Shown one piece after another: positions 1-10,049 of a DNA stretch of 64,000 nucleotides. Source of the stretch: Bacillus thuringiensis (GTDB lineage Bacteria; Bacillota; Bacilli; Bacillales; Bacillaceae_G). The stretch covers positions 1,361,501 through 1,425,500 of the forward strand of contig NZ_CP155559.1 in the NCBI RefSeq assembly GCF_022095615.2. The letters run 5' to 3'. A program made the position numbers and the translations under genes. The notes beneath the pieces were generated by a model, which did not search any database, was not told the origin of the DNA, and saw only the letters and a list, made by a program, of their open reading frames with translations. The number at the start of each line of letters is the position of its first letter. The stretch's first letter is position 1.

Positions 1-198
1 ATTCTTGGATTAGCGGATGCAATTGTTGATATTGTTGAAACGGGAAAAACATTACAAGAAAATGGACTCATTGTATTTGAGGAAATGTGTTCTATATCTG
101 CTCGAATGATTGTAAATAAGGCTGCATTAAAAACTAAAAAAGACGAAATATTCAGTATTATAAATATGATGGAGCAAGAAATTTTGTCAGGAAAATAG
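1..198 (+). CDS. hisG: ATP phosphoribosyltransferase, C-terminal part (truncated by window edge)
   Basis: The open frame enters at base 1 and stops with TAG at 196-198, giving 65 residues that begin [18 protein letters not shown]. This matches the catalytic HisG domain, where a 'DIVETGxTL' phosphate-binding segment is typical, and it is followed by a short basic helix. HisG condenses ATP with PRPP in the first step of histidine synthesis. Only the C-terminal third is visible, so whether this is the short HisZ-dependent form cannot be read here, although that is the usual form in bacilli. It is the upstream member of the his operon, 11 bp before hisD. Confidence 0.9.
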   Translation: MLGLADAIVDIVETGKTLQENGLIVFEEMCSISARMIVNKAALKTKKDEIFSIINMMEQEILSGK

Positions 199-209
199 GG
201 GGACTTGTA

Positions 210-1499
210 ATGGAGATAGTTTGTGAAGATTTTCAAAAGGCATTATCGAAAATAAAATTGCTACGAGAAAACGCTAATATAATAGAAGAAACTGTTCAAA
301 GAAGTGTAAGCGAGATCGTTCAAAATGTAAGGGAGAATAGGGATGAGGCCTTATCTTTTTATACAAACAAGTTTGATGGTGTGGAGATGGATGAGTTTCG
401 TGTAAGTGAAGACGAAATAAAACGAGCGAGTATATTTATAGAAAATTCATTTTTAGAAGCGTTACAAGAGGCGAAGAAAAACATTATTTCGTATCACGAA
501 AAGCAAAAAAGGCAATCCATATTCGATTGCGAGAGTAAAGGCATCATTAGGGGACAAATCATTCGGCCGTTAGAAAATGTAGGAGTATATGTGCCAGGGG
601 GAACTGCTTCGTATCCTTCTTCAGTATTAATGAATGTATTGCCAGCAAAACTCGCAGGTGTGAAAAAGATTGTAATGGTAACACCGCCGAGAGAAGGAGG
701 TGTTGACCCCTATATTTTAGTTGCAGCAAGTCTTGCAGGGGTAGATGAAATTTATACAATAGGTGGTGCGCAAGCAATTGCTGCTTTAGCATACGGGACG
801 GAATCGATTCCGAAAGTAGATAAAATAGTTGGACCAGGAAATTTGTATGTCGCTCTAGCGAAACGAGAAGTATACGGAATAGTAAATATCGATATGATTG
901 CTGGACCGTCAGAGATTGTAGTTATTGCTGATGAAACCGGTAATGCAAAATATATCGCTGCTGATTTATTATCACAAGCAGAACATGACGAGAGAGCAAC
1001 GGCAATTTGTATTACAACGAATATAGAGTTAGCAAAAGAAGTGGAAAAAGAGATAGATAGACAGTTAGAAACATTACCAAGAAGCGAAATTGCACGTGAA
1101 TCGATAAATAGAAATGGAGCCATTTGTATCGTTCCTTCTTTAGATGAGGCACTCCAATTATCGAATGAAATTGCTCCAGAACATTTAGAGTTACATATAA
1201 AAGAACCGATGAATGCTCTAGCTTATGTGAAACATGCAGGATCTATCTTTCTTGGACCATACGCACCGGAACCGCTCGGTGATTATTTAGCAGGACCGAA
1301 TCATGTGTTACCGACAAGTGGAACGGCAAGGTTTTTCTCACCGTTATCAGTCGATGATTTCGTGAAAAAATCAAGCTTTCTGTCTTATACGGAGGAAGCG
1401 TTAAGAGATGTACAGCATCATATTGTAGAACTTGCCAATAAAGAAGGGTTACATGCGCATGCGAGAGCAATTCAAATAAGATTTGAGGAGGAAGAATAA
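210..1499 (+). CDS. hisD: Histidinol dehydrogenase
   Basis: This 429-residue protein, the usual HisD length, oxidises L-histidinol to histidine in two NAD-dependent steps. Family marks are [13 protein letters not shown] (about 127-139), [18 protein letters not shown] (207-223) and the zinc-site segment [11 protein letters not shown] (253-263), with Gln256 and His259 at ligand positions. APEHLELH and [20 protein letters not shown] follow in the C-terminal third. The ATG has an AGGGGGAC ribosome binding site 5 nt upstream. The stop overlaps the hisB start by one base (TAATG), which suggests coupled translation. Confidence 0.97.
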   Translation: MEIVCEDFQKALSKIKLLRENANIIEETVQRSVSEIVQNVRENRDEALSFYTNKFDGVEMDEFRVSEDEIKRASIFIENSFLEALQEAKKNIISYHEKQKRQSIFDCESKGIIRGQIIRPLENVGVYVPGGTASYPSSVLMNVLPAKLAGVKKIVMVTPPREGGVDPYILVAASLAGVDEIYTIGGAQAIAALAYGTESIPKVDKIVGPGNLYVALAKREVYGIVNIDMIAGPSEIVVIADETGNAKYIAADLLSQAEHDERATAICITTNIELAKEVEKEIDRQLETLPRSEIARESINRNGAICIVPSLDEALQLSNEIAPEHLELHIKEPMNALAYVKHAGSIFLGPYAPEPLGDYLAGPNHVLPTSGTARFFSPLSVDDFVKKSSFLSYTEEALRDVQHHIVELANKEGLHAHARAIQIRFEEEE

Positions 1500-2083
1500 T
1501 GCGTGAGTCTAGTCAAATACGTGAGACGACAGAAACAAAAATAAAGTTAAGTTTGCAGCTTGATGAAGGAAAGGATGTTTCTGTACAAACGGGAGTAGGG
1601 TTTTTTGATCATATGCTAACTTTATTTGCAAAGCATGGAAGATTCGGCTTGCAAGTGGAGGCGGAAGGCGATGTATTCGTTGATGCGCATCATACAGTTG
1701 AAGATGTTGGAATTGTACTCGGGAATTGTTTGAAAGAAGCATTGCAAAATAAAGAGGCGATTAACCGTTATGGCTCTGCGTATGTACCAATGGATGAATC
1801 TTTAGGTTTTGTCGCAATTGATATAAGCGGACGCTCGTATATTGTATTTCAAGGAGAATTAACGAATCCGAAGCTAGGGGATTTTGATACAGAACTAACA
1901 GAAGAATTTTTTAGAGCAGTTGCGCATGCTGCAAATATTACGTTACATGCTCGCATTTTATACGGAAGCAATACACATCACAAAGTTGAAGCATTATTTA
2001 AAGCATTTGGTCGAGCACTTAGGGAAGCGGTTGATAAAAATGCCAACATTACTGGTGTAAATTCAACGAAAGGGATGTTGTAA
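1499..2083 (+). CDS. hisB: Imidazoleglycerol-phosphate dehydratase
   Basis: This 194-residue, monofunctional HisB lacks the phosphatase domain found in enteric HisB, which fits the separate PHP phosphatase at 4806. It dehydrates imidazoleglycerol phosphate using a di-manganese centre. The two His-rich metal motifs are present: [13 protein letters not shown] near 35-47 with [10 protein letters not shown] at 62-71, and later HAANITLHA with [20 protein letters not shown] (about 158-177). It is an internal gene of the his operon, joined to hisD by a TAATG overlap and directly followed by hisH. Confidence 0.97.
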   Translation: MRESSQIRETTETKIKLSLQLDEGKDVSVQTGVGFFDHMLTLFAKHGRFGLQVEAEGDVFVDAHHTVEDVGIVLGNCLKEALQNKEAINRYGSAYVPMDESLGFVAIDISGRSYIVFQGELTNPKLGDFDTELTEEFFRAVAHAANITLHARILYGSNTHHKVEALFKAFGRALREAVDKNANITGVNSTKGML

Positions 2084-2713
2084 TTGATTGCTATTATAGA
2101 TTATGGAATGGGAAATATTCGTAGTGTAGAACAAGCATTAAAATATATTGGAGCAGCGTACATCGTAACGAGTGATAAAGAAGAGATTTTTAGAAGTGAT
2201 GGAGTGATTTTACCAGGAGTAGGTGCATTTCCGAGAGCGATGGATGTATTGGAAGAAACAGATTTAGTGCGTGTATTAAAAGAAGTAGGGCGTTCAGGAA
2301 AACCGCTTCTAGGCATTTGTTTAGGAATGCAGCTGTTATTTGAAAAAAGTGAGGAACTACAAGACTGTAACGGATTGAGCTTATTACCAGGTGTTATTCG
2401 AAAGCTAAAAGTCCCTTATAAAATTCCACATATGGGATGGAATGAGCTAAAGAAAGAGGGAGAAATAGCGCTTTGGAATGGAGTAGAGGACGGTTCTTTC
2501 GTATATTATGTCCACTCTTATTACGCAGATTGTCCAAATGAAATTGTGTATGGAATAAGTGAATATGGGGTGAAAGTACCTGGTTTTGTAGCAAAAGGAA
2601 ATATATACGGCGCACAGTTTCATCCTGAAAAAAGTGGTGACATTGGGATGCAAATGTTGAAAAATTTCAAAGGGGTGGTAGAAGCATGGAAATCTTCCCA
2701 GCTATCGATGTAA
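2084..2713 (+). CDS. hisH: Imidazole glycerol phosphate synthase, glutaminase subunit
   Basis: This is a class I glutamine amidotransferase of 209 residues. It supplies ammonia to HisF to make imidazoleglycerol phosphate and AICAR. The nucleophile is Cys79 in [13 protein letters not shown], and the other triad residues are His180 and Glu182 in AQFHPEKSG. The start is TTG directly after the hisB stop codon, so initiation probably depends on ribosomes finishing hisB. The 3' end overlaps the hisA start by 28 bp. Confidence 0.96.
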   Translation: MIAIIDYGMGNIRSVEQALKYIGAAYIVTSDKEEIFRSDGVILPGVGAFPRAMDVLEETDLVRVLKEVGRSGKPLLGICLGMQLLFEKSEELQDCNGLSLLPGVIRKLKVPYKIPHMGWNELKKEGEIALWNGVEDGSFVYYVHSYYADCPNEIVYGISEYGVKVPGFVAKGNIYGAQFHPEKSGDIGMQMLKNFKGVVEAWKSSQLSM

Positions 2714-3405
2714 AAGAGGGGCGATGCGTTAGGCTTTATCAAGGAGAGTTTAGTAAAGAAACAGTAATGAATGAAGATCCGGTTGCGCAAGCGATTATAT
2801 TCGAAAAATTGGGAGCAAAAACACTACACATTGTTGATTTAGATGGTGCAGTTGCTGGCGAGTCAGTAAATTTGCTCGTTATTGAAAGAATTTGCAAGGC
2901 AGTACGTATTCCTGTGCAAGTTGGAGGCGGAATTCGATCACTTATAGCGGTAGAGAGGTTATTGTCAGTAGGTGTAGATAAAGTGATTTTAGGAACAGCT
3001 GCTCTTTATGATAAGGCATTTTTAGAAGAAGCAGTTCTTCTATATAAAGAAAAAATCATTGTTGGCATTGATGCGAAAAATGGTTTCGTAGCAACGAGAG
3101 GCTGGCTTGATGTGTCTGAAATTTCTTATATTGATTTAGCAAAGCAAATGGAGAATGTAGGTGTTCAAACGATTGTGTTTACAGACATTTCGAAAGACGG
3201 GACACTTGCAGGGCCGAATATAGAGCAATTGGGGTTACTACAAAAAAGCGTTGCTATTCGTCTTATTGCTTCTGGAGGAGTGGCATCTATTCAAGATGTG
3301 AAAAAGTTAAATGATATGAATATATACGGCGTCATAATTGGTAAGGCTCTTTACGAGAAAACGATTGATTTAGAAGAAGTGTTAGAGGTAACAAAGTTAT
3401 GTTAG
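2686..3405 (+). CDS. hisA: ProFAR isomerase (phosphoribosylformimino-AICAR-P isomerase)
   Basis: This (beta-alpha)8-barrel of 239 residues performs the Amadori rearrangement of ProFAR to PRFAR. Catalytic acids are Asp8 ([15 protein letters not shown]) and Asp129 (VGIDAKNG). Phosphate-binding loops QVGGGIRS (78-85) and [10 protein letters not shown] lie in the N- and C-terminal halves, the internal duplication shared with HisF. Its start lies inside the hisH reading frame and its end overlaps hisF by 7 bp, a tightly coupled arrangement. Confidence 0.97.
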   Translation: MEIFPAIDVKEGRCVRLYQGEFSKETVMNEDPVAQAIIFEKLGAKTLHIVDLDGAVAGESVNLLVIERICKAVRIPVQVGGGIRSLIAVERLLSVGVDKVILGTAALYDKAFLEEAVLLYKEKIIVGIDAKNGFVATRGWLDVSEISYIDLAKQMENVGVQTIVFTDISKDGTLAGPNIEQLGLLQKSVAIRLIASGGVASIQDVKKLNDMNIYGVIIGKALYEKTIDLEEVLEVTKLC

Positions 3406-4157
3406 CGAAACGTATTATTCCATGTCTAGATGTAAAAGAAGGGCGAGTTGTAAAGGGGGTAAATTTTATAGGGTTACAAGACGTCGGTGATCCTGTTGAA
3501 ATAGCTGCTTTATATAATGATGCGGGAGCAGATGAAATTGTATTTTTAGATATTACGGCAACGCATGAAGGACGAAAAACGATTATAGATGTTGTAGAAA
3601 AAACAGCTTCGAAAGTATTTATTCCTCTTACAGTTGGCGGCGGGATTTCAAGTGTTAAAGATATGTACAATTTACTAAGAGCTGGAGCAGATAAAGTTTC
3701 AATCAACTCAGCAGCAGTACGAAATCCAAAGCTAATCGAAGAAGGGGCAGAACACTTTGGCTCACAATGTATTGTCGTAGCAATTGATGCTAGAAAAGTA
3801 GCAGAAGGTAAGTGGAATGTATATGTGAACGGCGGAAGAGTTGATACGGGAATGGATGCAATCGAGTGGGCAAAGCATGTTACCGAGCTAGGCGCAGGCG
3901 AAATTTTATTAACGAGTATGGATGCAGATGGAACGAAAAACGGATATGACCTTCGTTTAACAGAAGAAATTTCAAAAAGTGTTTCCGTACCAGTCATTGC
4001 GTCAGGCGGATGTGGTCATGCTGATCACATTATAGAAGTTTTTCAAAAGACAACAGTTGATGCAGCACTTGCGGCATCAATCTTTCATTATGGTGAGGCG
4101 ACAGTGCAGGACGTAAAGAGAAAATTAAGAAATGCAAATGTTGAGGTGCGGTTATGA
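3399..4157 (+). CDS. hisF: Imidazole glycerol phosphate synthase, cyclase subunit
   Basis: This is a 252-residue barrel enzyme that closes the imidazole ring using ammonia channelled from HisH. The catalytic pair is Asp11 ([15 protein letters not shown]) and Asp130 (VAIDARKV). The phosphate loops are LTVGGGISS (77-85) and [11 protein letters not shown]. It overlaps hisA at the 5' end and hisI at the 3' end by 4 bp (ATGA type). The length and both motifs are standard, so the call is secure. Confidence 0.97.
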   Translation: MLAKRIIPCLDVKEGRVVKGVNFIGLQDVGDPVEIAALYNDAGADEIVFLDITATHEGRKTIIDVVEKTASKVFIPLTVGGGISSVKDMYNLLRAGADKVSINSAAVRNPKLIEEGAEHFGSQCIVVAIDARKVAEGKWNVYVNGGRVDTGMDAIEWAKHVTELGAGEILLTSMDADGTKNGYDLRLTEEISKSVSVPVIASGGCGHADHIIEVFQKTTVDAALAASIFHYGEATVQDVKRKLRNANVEVRL

Positions 4158-4459
4158 AACCTAACTTTTCAAAAGGATTACTACCGGCAGTTGTCATTGA
4201 AGAGGATACGAAAGAAGTTTTAATGCTAGCTTATATGAATGAAGAAGCGTATGAAAAGACGCTAGAAACGAAAAAAACGTGGTTTTATTCCCGTTCGAGA
4301 CAATCGTTATGGAATAAGGGAGAAACATCGGGAAACATCCAATATGTTCAATCCTTGTATTTAGACTGTGATCAAGATTCAATCGTTGTTGTCGTAAAGC
4401 AAGTTGGGCCTGCTTGCCATACGGGAGAAAAAACGTGTTTTCACTACAAAATTATATAG
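4154..4459 (+). CDS. hisI: Phosphoribosyl-AMP cyclohydrolase
   Basis: This stand-alone PRA-CH of 101 residues hydrolyses phosphoribosyl-AMP, the third step of the pathway. [18 protein letters not shown] (44-61) is the family signature. The zinc and magnesium site is seen as DCDQD (71-75) plus Cys88, His89 and Cys95 in [12 protein letters not shown]. In many bacteria this domain is fused to HisE. Here the two are separate genes 10 bp apart, so the fusion is absent rather than broken. Confidence 0.95.
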   Translation: MKPNFSKGLLPAVVIEEDTKEVLMLAYMNEEAYEKTLETKKTWFYSRSRQSLWNKGETSGNIQYVQSLYLDCDQDSIVVVVKQVGPACHTGEKTCFHYKII

Positions 4460-4469
4460 GGGGATACAT

Positions 4470-4793
4470 ATGGAAAATGTTTTTAAGTTGCTGTATGAAA
4501 CAATTGAAGAACGAAAGGAAAATCCACTTCCTGAATCATATACAAATTATTTATTTTCAAAAGGAGAAGATAAAATTTTAAAGAAAATTGGTGAGGAGTG
4601 TACTGAAGTAATCATTGCTTCTAAAAATAACGATAAAGAAGAACTAGTAAAAGAAATGGTCGATGTATTGTATCACTGTTTTGTTCTCTTGGCTGAAAAA
4701 AATATTGCACTGGAAGATGTCACGCGAGAAGTGAAAGAAAGAAATGGAAAGCTTTCGAGAGTAGGAGATCGAAAAGAAATAGATACATTATAA
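4470..4793 (+). CDS. hisE: Phosphoribosyl-ATP pyrophosphohydrolase
   Basis: This 107-residue helical MazG-like enzyme cleaves phosphoribosyl-ATP to PR-AMP, the second step of the pathway. Visible marks are [13 protein letters not shown] near the start and [16 protein letters not shown] with [18 protein letters not shown], carrying the metal-binding acidic residues. I placed the start at ATG 4470, behind AGGGGGATACAT. A longer in-frame extension back to 4404 runs through the end of hisI and has no ribosome binding site. Confidence 0.94.
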   Translation: MENVFKLLYETIEERKENPLPESYTNYLFSKGEDKILKKIGEECTEVIIASKNNDKEELVKEMVDVLYHCFVLLAEKNIALEDVTREVKERNGKLSRVGDRKEIDTL

Positions 4794-4805
4794 GGGGGAA
4801 TACAT

Positions 4806-5825
4806 ATGAAAGTGGATTATCACCTTCATTTAGAAGAAGGACCTTATTCAATAGGGTGGCTTGCTAAAATAAATGAGGCTCTGGAATATTATGAGCCGCT
4901 TCAAGAAGAAAGGCATTCTATCGATTGGCTTATGAAAACACAAGAACGCCTGCAAAGACGTGTGAAGGAAGGGCCGTTTACAGCAAAGTGGATTGATTTA
5001 TATTTAGAAGAAGCGCTGCGAAAAGGTATAAAAGAAGTTGGCATTGTGGATCATTTCTATCGTTTTCATGAGGCGAAAGGATATTATGAAAAATATGTAG
5101 ATATTAGTGATTCAAAGCTTGGTCTTTTACAGAAGGAATGGTTAGACCAAGTAAGAGTAGTTTCACTATATGATTTTACAAAGGCAATTGAAGAGGCGAA
5201 AGAACGATGGAGTAAACGGGGGGTAACACTAAAACTTGGAATTGAAGCGGATTATTTTATTGGTGGTGAACAAGAATTACAATCTTTACTGGCATTAGGA
5301 GACTTTGATTATGTAATTGGTTCTGTTCATTTTTTAAATGGATGGGGATTTGATAATCCAGATACGAAAGAATATTTTAAGGAACATGACTTATATGCTT
5401 TATATGATACGTTTTTCAAAACGGTTGAGTGTGCAGTTCGCTCTGAGTTATTTGATATTATAGCTCATCTTGATAACATAAAAGTATTTAATTATCGGTT
5501 AGATGAGAATGAGCAACTTTCGTATTATAAGGAAATTGCGCGTGCATTAGTAGAAACAAATACGGCAACGGAAATAAATGCGGGATTGTACTATCGCTAT
5601 CCTGTGCACGAAATGTGTCCGAGTCCGCTATATTTACAAGTATTAGCTAAGCATGGCGTTCCGATTACTCTCTCCTCAGACGCTCATTATCCGCATGATT
5701 TAGGAAAATATGTGGAAGAGAATATAAAGACGTTACGTAATCATGATATAGCTCACTTAGCTACATTTACGAAACGAGTCAGAACGATGAGATTACTGGA
5801 AGAAGAAGTATCAATTTCAAAATGA
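4806..5825 (+). CDS. hisJ: PHP-family histidinol-phosphatase (HisK/HisJ type)
   Basis: This 339-residue PHP-domain phosphoesterase is the likely dephosphorylation step (histidinol phosphate to histidinol), because no HAD phosphatase is present in the operon. PHP metal motifs are HLHLEEG (6-12), GIVDHFYRFHE, LGIEADYF, GSVHFLNGWGFDNPD, HLDNIKVF and SSDAHYPHDLG in order. It is longer than B. subtilis HisJ owing to an N-terminal insert (about 15-55) between the first two motifs, a form I associate with the B. cereus group. It is preceded by AAGGGGGAAT and is the last gene of the his operon. Confidence 0.85.
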   Translation: MKVDYHLHLEEGPYSIGWLAKINEALEYYEPLQEERHSIDWLMKTQERLQRRVKEGPFTAKWIDLYLEEALRKGIKEVGIVDHFYRFHEAKGYYEKYVDISDSKLGLLQKEWLDQVRVVSLYDFTKAIEEAKERWSKRGVTLKLGIEADYFIGGEQELQSLLALGDFDYVIGSVHFLNGWGFDNPDTKEYFKEHDLYALYDTFFKTVECAVRSELFDIIAHLDNIKVFNYRLDENEQLSYYKEIARALVETNTATEINAGLYYRYPVHEMCPSPLYLQVLAKHGVPITLSSDAHYPHDLGKYVEENIKTLRNHDIAHLATFTKRVRTMRLLEEEVSISK

Positions 5826-5892
5826 TCACGATTTTTTGATGAAAACTCTCCTTTTAGTTCAAAATAAGAAGGAATAAAAAGGAGGGTAAGAA

Positions 5893-6060
5893 ATGGCGAA
5901 ACAACAAAATAAACAAAATGTACAAGGTGTACAGCAACAAGCTTATACTTCTGAAACGAATGCTGCATCTCAATCAGTTATTGAGGAGCAAATTAGCGAT
6001 ACAGTTGCAGAAGGAACAATTGATGTGAAGCTCGGAAAAGAATCGCAGGAAAAAGCGTAA
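5893..6060 (+). CDS. Small hydrophilic protein, possibly DUF4025/YozQ-like
   Basis: This 55-residue, Gln- and Glu-rich soluble protein starts MAKQQNKQNVQGVQQQAYTS and ends VAEGTIDVKLGKESQEKA. An ideal AAGGAGGG ribosome binding site lies 6-7 nt before the ATG and a terminator follows directly, so it is a real gene. The ISDTVAEGTID stretch recalls the small DUF4025 (YozQ) proteins, from memory only. The N-terminus also resembles gamma-type small spore proteins in composition but lacks their repeat. Its function is not known. Confidence 0.75.
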   Translation: MAKQQNKQNVQGVQQQAYTSETNAASQSVIEEQISDTVAEGTIDVKLGKESQEKA

Positions 6061-6061
6061 G

Positions 6062-6092
6062 AAGAGGGGGGAGTTGCATCTCCTCTTTTTTC
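6062..6092 (+). terminator. Rho-independent terminator
   Basis: AAGAGG pairs with CCTCTT around a loop containing GTTGCAT, with extra GGAG/CTCC pairing, followed by a run of six T. It ends the small gene at 5893-6060 and probably the his transcript as well. Confidence 0.75.
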
Positions 6093-6204
6093 ATGGAAAA
6101 GTGTCGATTTTCAAAACTATAATCAAATTCCTTGGTTTTTATAAGTGGATTTCTTACAATGAAATATAAGAGATATCTTATTTTCTATAGAAGAGGTGTT
6201 AGTA

Positions 6205-7176
6205 GTGGCGAAAATATTAATAGCAGGAAAAATTCCACCAATCGGATTAGAACTATTAAAGGATCATGATGTAGAAATGTACGATAAAGAGGCTTTAATT
6301 TCTTTAGATGAATTAACAGAGCGTGCAAAAGATAAAGATGCATTGTTAAGCCTACTTTCTACAAAGGTGACAAAAGAAGTGATTGATGCGGCACCTAATT
6401 TGAAGATTGTTGCAAACTACGGTGCTGGTTACGATAATATTGATTACTCGTATGCTGGAGAAAAAGGGATTGCGGTAACGAATACACCGAAAGTATCAAC
6501 TGAAGCGACAGCAGAATTAACATTTGCACTTCTTTTAGCAGCTGCACGTAGAATTCCGGAAGGCGATACGCTATGTCGTACAACTGGATTTAACGGATGG
6601 GCACCATTATTTTTCTTAGGCCGTGAAGTACATGGTAAAACAATTGGAGTTATTGGCCTTGGAGAAATCGGAAAGGCAGTTGCAAAGCGTGCGAAAGCGT
6701 TTGGAATGAAGGTTTTATATACAGGACCAAATCGAAAACCTGAAGCTGAAAGTGAACTAGAAGCAACACATGTAACATTGGAAGAATTATTACAAACAGC
6801 AGACTTTATCACAATTAACTGTGCGTATAATCCAAAATTGCATCATATGATTGATGAAGAACAGTTTAAAATGATGAAGAAAACAGCGTATATTGTAAAT
6901 GCTTCACGTGGACCAATTATGCATGAAGCGGCACTTGCTCATGCATTAAAAACGAATGAAATTGAAGGGGCGGCTCTTGACGTATTTGAATTTGAACCGA
7001 AAATTACTGAAGAGCTAAAAGGATTAAAGAATGTAGTACTTGCTCCTCACGTAGGAAATGCAACATTCGAAACGCGTGATGCGATGGCTGAAATGGCAGT
7101 AAGAAATATTTTAGCCGTATTAAACGGTGAAGAGCCTGTAACACCTGTAAATCAAAAGGTATTAGTTACAAAATAA
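6205..7176 (+). CDS. D-isomer-specific 2-hydroxyacid dehydrogenase (glyoxylate/hydroxypyruvate reductase-like)
   Basis: This 323-residue NAD(P)-dependent dehydrogenase has the Rossmann motif VIGLGEIGKAV at 149-159. Catalytic residues are Arg235 (NASRGP), Glu264 (FEFEP) and His282 (APHVGN). The residues after the second beta strand read TGPNRKPE, with Arg and no acidic residue. In related hydroxypyruvate reductases this favours NADPH, so the cofactor is an inference. I chose GTG 6205 because AGAGGTG lies 7 nt upstream; an in-frame GTG at 6196 overlaps that site. The physiological substrate is not determined. The stop codon abuts a dispersed repeat element. Confidence 0.88.
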   Translation: MAKILIAGKIPPIGLELLKDHDVEMYDKEALISLDELTERAKDKDALLSLLSTKVTKEVIDAAPNLKIVANYGAGYDNIDYSYAGEKGIAVTNTPKVSTEATAELTFALLLAAARRIPEGDTLCRTTGFNGWAPLFFLGREVHGKTIGVIGLGEIGKAVAKRAKAFGMKVLYTGPNRKPEAESELEATHVTLEELLQTADFITINCAYNPKLHHMIDEEQFKMMKKTAYIVNASRGPIMHEAALAHALKTNEIEGAALDVFEFEPKITEELKGLKNVVLAPHVGNATFETRDAMAEMAVRNILAVLNGEEPVTPVNQKVLVTK

Positions 7177-7243
7177 AGTGCAGCTTTAATGAGAGCGGGC
7201 ATCCCACTCTCATTATTCCCCTACACCAATCGGGCTTTTGCGG
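7173..7243 (+). repeat. Dispersed structured repeat, copy A
   Basis: The block starts ATAAAGTGCAGCTTTAAT, overlapping the stop codon of the dehydrogenase. A hairpin AATGAGAG/CTCTCATT with inner GGG/CCC follows, then ATTATT and CACCAATCGGG. The same order occurs at 30704, and shorter versions at 35069 and 44813. It is probably one of the short interspersed bcr-type repeats known from this species group, but which one cannot be told here. Confidence 0.6.
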
Positions 7244-7252
7244 CATAAAAAG

Positions 7253-7276
7253 AAACCTTCCGGAGTCGGAAGGTTT
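7253..7276. terminator. Bidirectional terminator after pssA
   Basis: AACCTTCCG and CGGAAGGTT form a 9-bp stem with a GAGT loop. T-runs occur on both sides (TTTTTCTT on plus, TTTCTTTTT on minus), so it can end pssA and also transcription arriving from the left. Confidence 0.85.
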
Positions 7277-7279
7277 TTC

Positions 7280-7981
7280 TTATTTTTCTTTATTTGCTCT
7301 TTTAGATGGTCTTTGTCTAAGAAATTGAGATAGCATATACAAAATATATAGTGGAATAGCAATGAATAAGAAAACAGAAAAATTACCGAACCCTGTTTGG
7401 TACATTGTGATAATGATTCCAACTAAAAATAGTGTAATAATGATGCTATATCGTGGAATTGGTACATCTTTTAAACTTGGGATACGAATGCGGCTCACCA
7501 TTAAAAATGCGAACGTTACAAATACTGTAATAAGAACGATTTTTGGAATGGTATGTGAAAATAATGTTAAGAAAGCAACAAGCCCTCCCGCTGCTGTAAT
7601 CGGTACCCCAGTGAAATATTTCATTGAAGTAGAAGATGGTGTTACATTAAATCGTGCTAAACGGTATGCCCCGAAAAGAGGGAATAGTCCCGCTATGTAT
7701 AGTCCGATGATTCCATAATTGGAGAAAGATGTGTAATACATGAGAACAGCAGGTGCTGCACCAAATGTTACGACATCCGCCAGCGAGTCAAGCTCTTTTC
7801 CCATTTGAGAATCAACACGTAGTAAACGAGCAACACGTCCATCAAGACTATCTAACATCATCCCGATAAGTACTAAAATAGCAGCTGATTTATAATATCC
7901 TAAAGATGCATAGCCGATTGACAAGAATCCACTATATAAATTTCCGAGCGTAAATAAGTTTGGAATAGCTGCTCTATACAA
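7280..7981 (-). CDS. pssA: CDP-diacylglycerol--serine O-phosphatidyltransferase
   Basis: This 233-residue integral membrane enzyme makes phosphatidylserine, the precursor of phosphatidylethanolamine. The CDP-alcohol phosphatidyltransferase signature is clear: DSLDGRVARLL at 44-54, then SQMGKELDSLADVVTFG to about 74, with the four conserved Asp residues. About six to eight hydrophobic segments follow. The start codon is TTG with a weak AAGGGATC site. No psd (decarboxylase) gene is next to it, unlike in B. subtilis. Confidence 0.93.
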   Translation of the reverse strand: MYRAAIPNLFTLGNLYSGFLSIGYASLGYYKSAAILVLIGMMLDSLDGRVARLLRVDSQMGKELDSLADVVTFGAAPAVLMYYTSFSNYGIIGLYIAGLFPLFGAYRLARFNVTPSSTSMKYFTGVPITAAGGLVAFLTLFSHTIPKIVLITVFVTFAFLMVSRIRIPSLKDVPIPRYSIIITLFLVGIIITMYQTGFGNFSVFLFIAIPLYILYMLSQFLRQRPSKRANKEK

Positions 7982-8132
7982 AATCTGATCCCTTGCTTTC
8001 TGTAATAAATTCTTAATTAGTGTATGAAATTTTACTTATTTTATCATACCATAAATTTCTTCCTCATACGAAAAAAATTCCCAATTTGTGAAAGATTTCA
8101 TGGGAGAATGATTTGAAAAATAAGTAAAAAAA

Positions 8133-8157
8133 GAAGCAACTTTTATAAAGTTGCTTC
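8133..8157 (-). terminator. Terminator of ltaS
   Basis: GAAGCAACTT and AAGTTGCTTC form a 10-bp stem. On the minus strand it is followed by seven T, just after the ltaS stop codon. Confidence 0.88.
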
Positions 8158-8162
8158 CTGCA

Positions 8163-10049
8163 CTATTCAAATTTCGTTGTCATTGTTCCGGTTTTATACC
8201 GATTGTTAGGATCGAAACGTAATAAATCTCCATAAATGAGTTTGTCGGAGAGTTTCAATTCAGTTTTTGCTTTTTCAATATTCGGTTGACATAATGAAAT
8301 GTCCGCTTCTTCACCTGTATTTCGTTTATAGCACATGTTTTTTGTATAAACATAATCTTCCGAAACGAAGCTACCATCACGCATTACCATAAGTGGGTCT
8401 TTTTCTTTAATAAATAAGTCAGTCCCAAATTCAACGGATTGATTTGTTTTAATACCAAGTAAATGAAGTAGCGTTGGTTTAATATCAATTTGACCAGATA
8501 CTTTAGAAATGACTTTTCCTTCTTGACCAGGTACATGAATAATGAGAGGGACGCGTTGTAATTGCATAGAATCAAACGGTGTAATAGCGTCTTTCCCAAG
8601 GAACTGAGCCATAGCTGCGTTATGGTTTTCGGAAATACCGTAATGATCTCCATAAATGACAATAACGGAATTATCATACAGTCCTTCGTCTTTTAATTGT
8701 TTAATAAATAATTTAAGAGCTTCATCTGTGTAACGAACGGTTGGGAAGTAGCGGTTTACAACACCACTTTCCGAATTAAACTCATCAACATATTGATCTT
8801 CTGGATTTAGAAGAAATGGAAAATGGTTTGTTAAAGTAATAAATTTTGTATAGAACGGTTGTGGTAAAGATTTTAACTTTGGAATCGATTGTTCAAAGAA
8901 CTCTTTATCTTTTAATCCCCAGCCGACAGACATTTGTTCTGTGCCTACGTAATCATTTAAATTAAAGTAACGATCATATCCGAGTGCAGGATACATTACA
9001 TCCCGATTCCAAAACGTTTTATCGTTTGAATGGAAGACAGCAGAAGAATATCCGTATTTCTTTAATTGCTCTGGTGTAGCTGTATATTCATTTGTTGCGT
9101 GAGTAAAGAATACAGAACCGCGGTCTAACGGATAAAGTGAATTTTCAACGATAAATTCAGCATCAGAAGTTTTACCTTGTCCTGTTTGATGATAGAAGTT
9201 ATCGAAATAAAAACTATCTTTAATAAATTCATTTAAAAATGGAGTAATTTCTTTTCCATTTATTTTTTTATTTATAACAAAACTTTGTGTAGATTCCATT
9301 GAAATCAAAATTACATTTTTACCTTTTGCAGCTCCAAATAAGTTTTTATCAGCTTGCTTATCTTTTGAGTCTGTATAGTTTTTAATTTCAGAGAATCCGT
9401 CACCGCTTGCAAATACACGTTCAGCTGAAGATTTAGATTGAAGTGTAATATCGAATAGATGGTATGTGTATAAACCTAAATTTTTCACGACAGTTTGACG
9501 ATCAAATGAGCGTGAGAACATTTGTGGTTTATAAATAACTGAAACAACAATTTGTAGTGCTAATAAAGCTGTTACACCGCTAAAGAAAGTTCGCTTCTCA
9601 GAGCGAGAAAGCGGGGTCTTGTCACAAAATGCCGGAAATTTACGCGAAAGAAACATTAAAATAATTGCATCTGCAAATAAAAGTAATGTTTTATACGTAA
9701 AGAGCTCTTTTATACTCGTTCCTAAATCAGCCATATTATTTGTTTGGAATAAAACTGGGAATGTAACAAAATCGTTATAAAACCCATAAAACATTGCATT
9801 TCCAAATAAAATAAAGGACAGTATAAAACTGGTTCCAATAATAATTCGGTTTCGGTGCTTAGATGCAAGTAAAGCAAAACCGAAAAATAAAAGTAACGCA
9901 GCTATTGGGTTAATAAAAAGCATAAATTCCTCAAAGAAATTATCGATTTTAATATCAAATGCTAGCTTGTACACAATATATGTTTTTATCCATAATAAAA
10001 CGACTGCAACGAGTGCAAATCGCAGTTTTGGAAACAGACGTTGTAGCAT
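8163..10049 (-). CDS. ltaS: Lipoteichoic acid synthase (LtaS-type glycerolphosphate transferase)
   Basis: This 628-residue polytopic enzyme polymerises glycerol phosphate from phosphatidylglycerol onto the lipoteichoic acid anchor. Five membrane segments occupy about residues 10-175. The extracellular sulfatase-fold domain follows, with NVILISMESTQSF (Glu252), the nucleophile Thr294 in TGQGKTSDAEF, and VIVIYGDHYGISENHN near the C-terminus. RVFASGDG near 211-218 is a plausible signal-peptidase processing site, as known for LtaS. The ribosome binding site is GGAGAGGAG. It is monocistronic with its own terminator. Bacilli carry several paralogues, so the exact paralogue is not settled. Confidence 0.92.
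   Translation of the reverse strand: MLQRLFPKLRFALVAVVLLWIKTYIVYKLAFDIKIDNFFEEFMLFINPIAALLLFFGFALLASKHRNRIIIGTSFILSFILFGNAMFYGFYNDFVTFPVLFQTNNMADLGTSIKELFTYKTLLLFADAIILMFLSRKFPAFCDKTPLSRSEKRTFFSGVTALLALQIVVSVIYKPQMFSRSFDRQTVVKNLGLYTYHLFDITLQSKSSAERVFASGDGFSEIKNYTDSKDKQADKNLFGAAKGKNVILISMESTQSFVINKKINGKEITPFLNEFIKDSFYFDNFYHQTGQGKTSDAEFIVENSLYPLDRGSVFFTHATNEYTATPEQLKKYGYSSAVFHSNDKTFWNRDVMYPALGYDRYFNLNDYVGTEQMSVGWGLKDKEFFEQSIPKLKSLPQPFYTKFITLTNHFPFLLNPEDQYVDEFNSESGVVNRYFPTVRYTDEALKLFIKQLKDEGLYDNSVIVIYGDHYGISENHNAAMAQFLGKDAITPFDSMQLQRVPLIIHVPGQEGKVISKVSGQIDIKPTLLHLLGIKTNQSVEFGTDLFIKEKDPLMVMRDGSFVSEDYVYTKNMCYKRNTGEEADISLCQPNIEKAKTELKLSDKLIYGDLLRFDPNNRYKTGTMTTKFE

Noticed and set aside
7362..7718. 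Plus-strand frame inside pssA
   Set aside because: It is antisense to a clear membrane enzyme, and the translation is the typical shadow composition of a hydrophobic gene.
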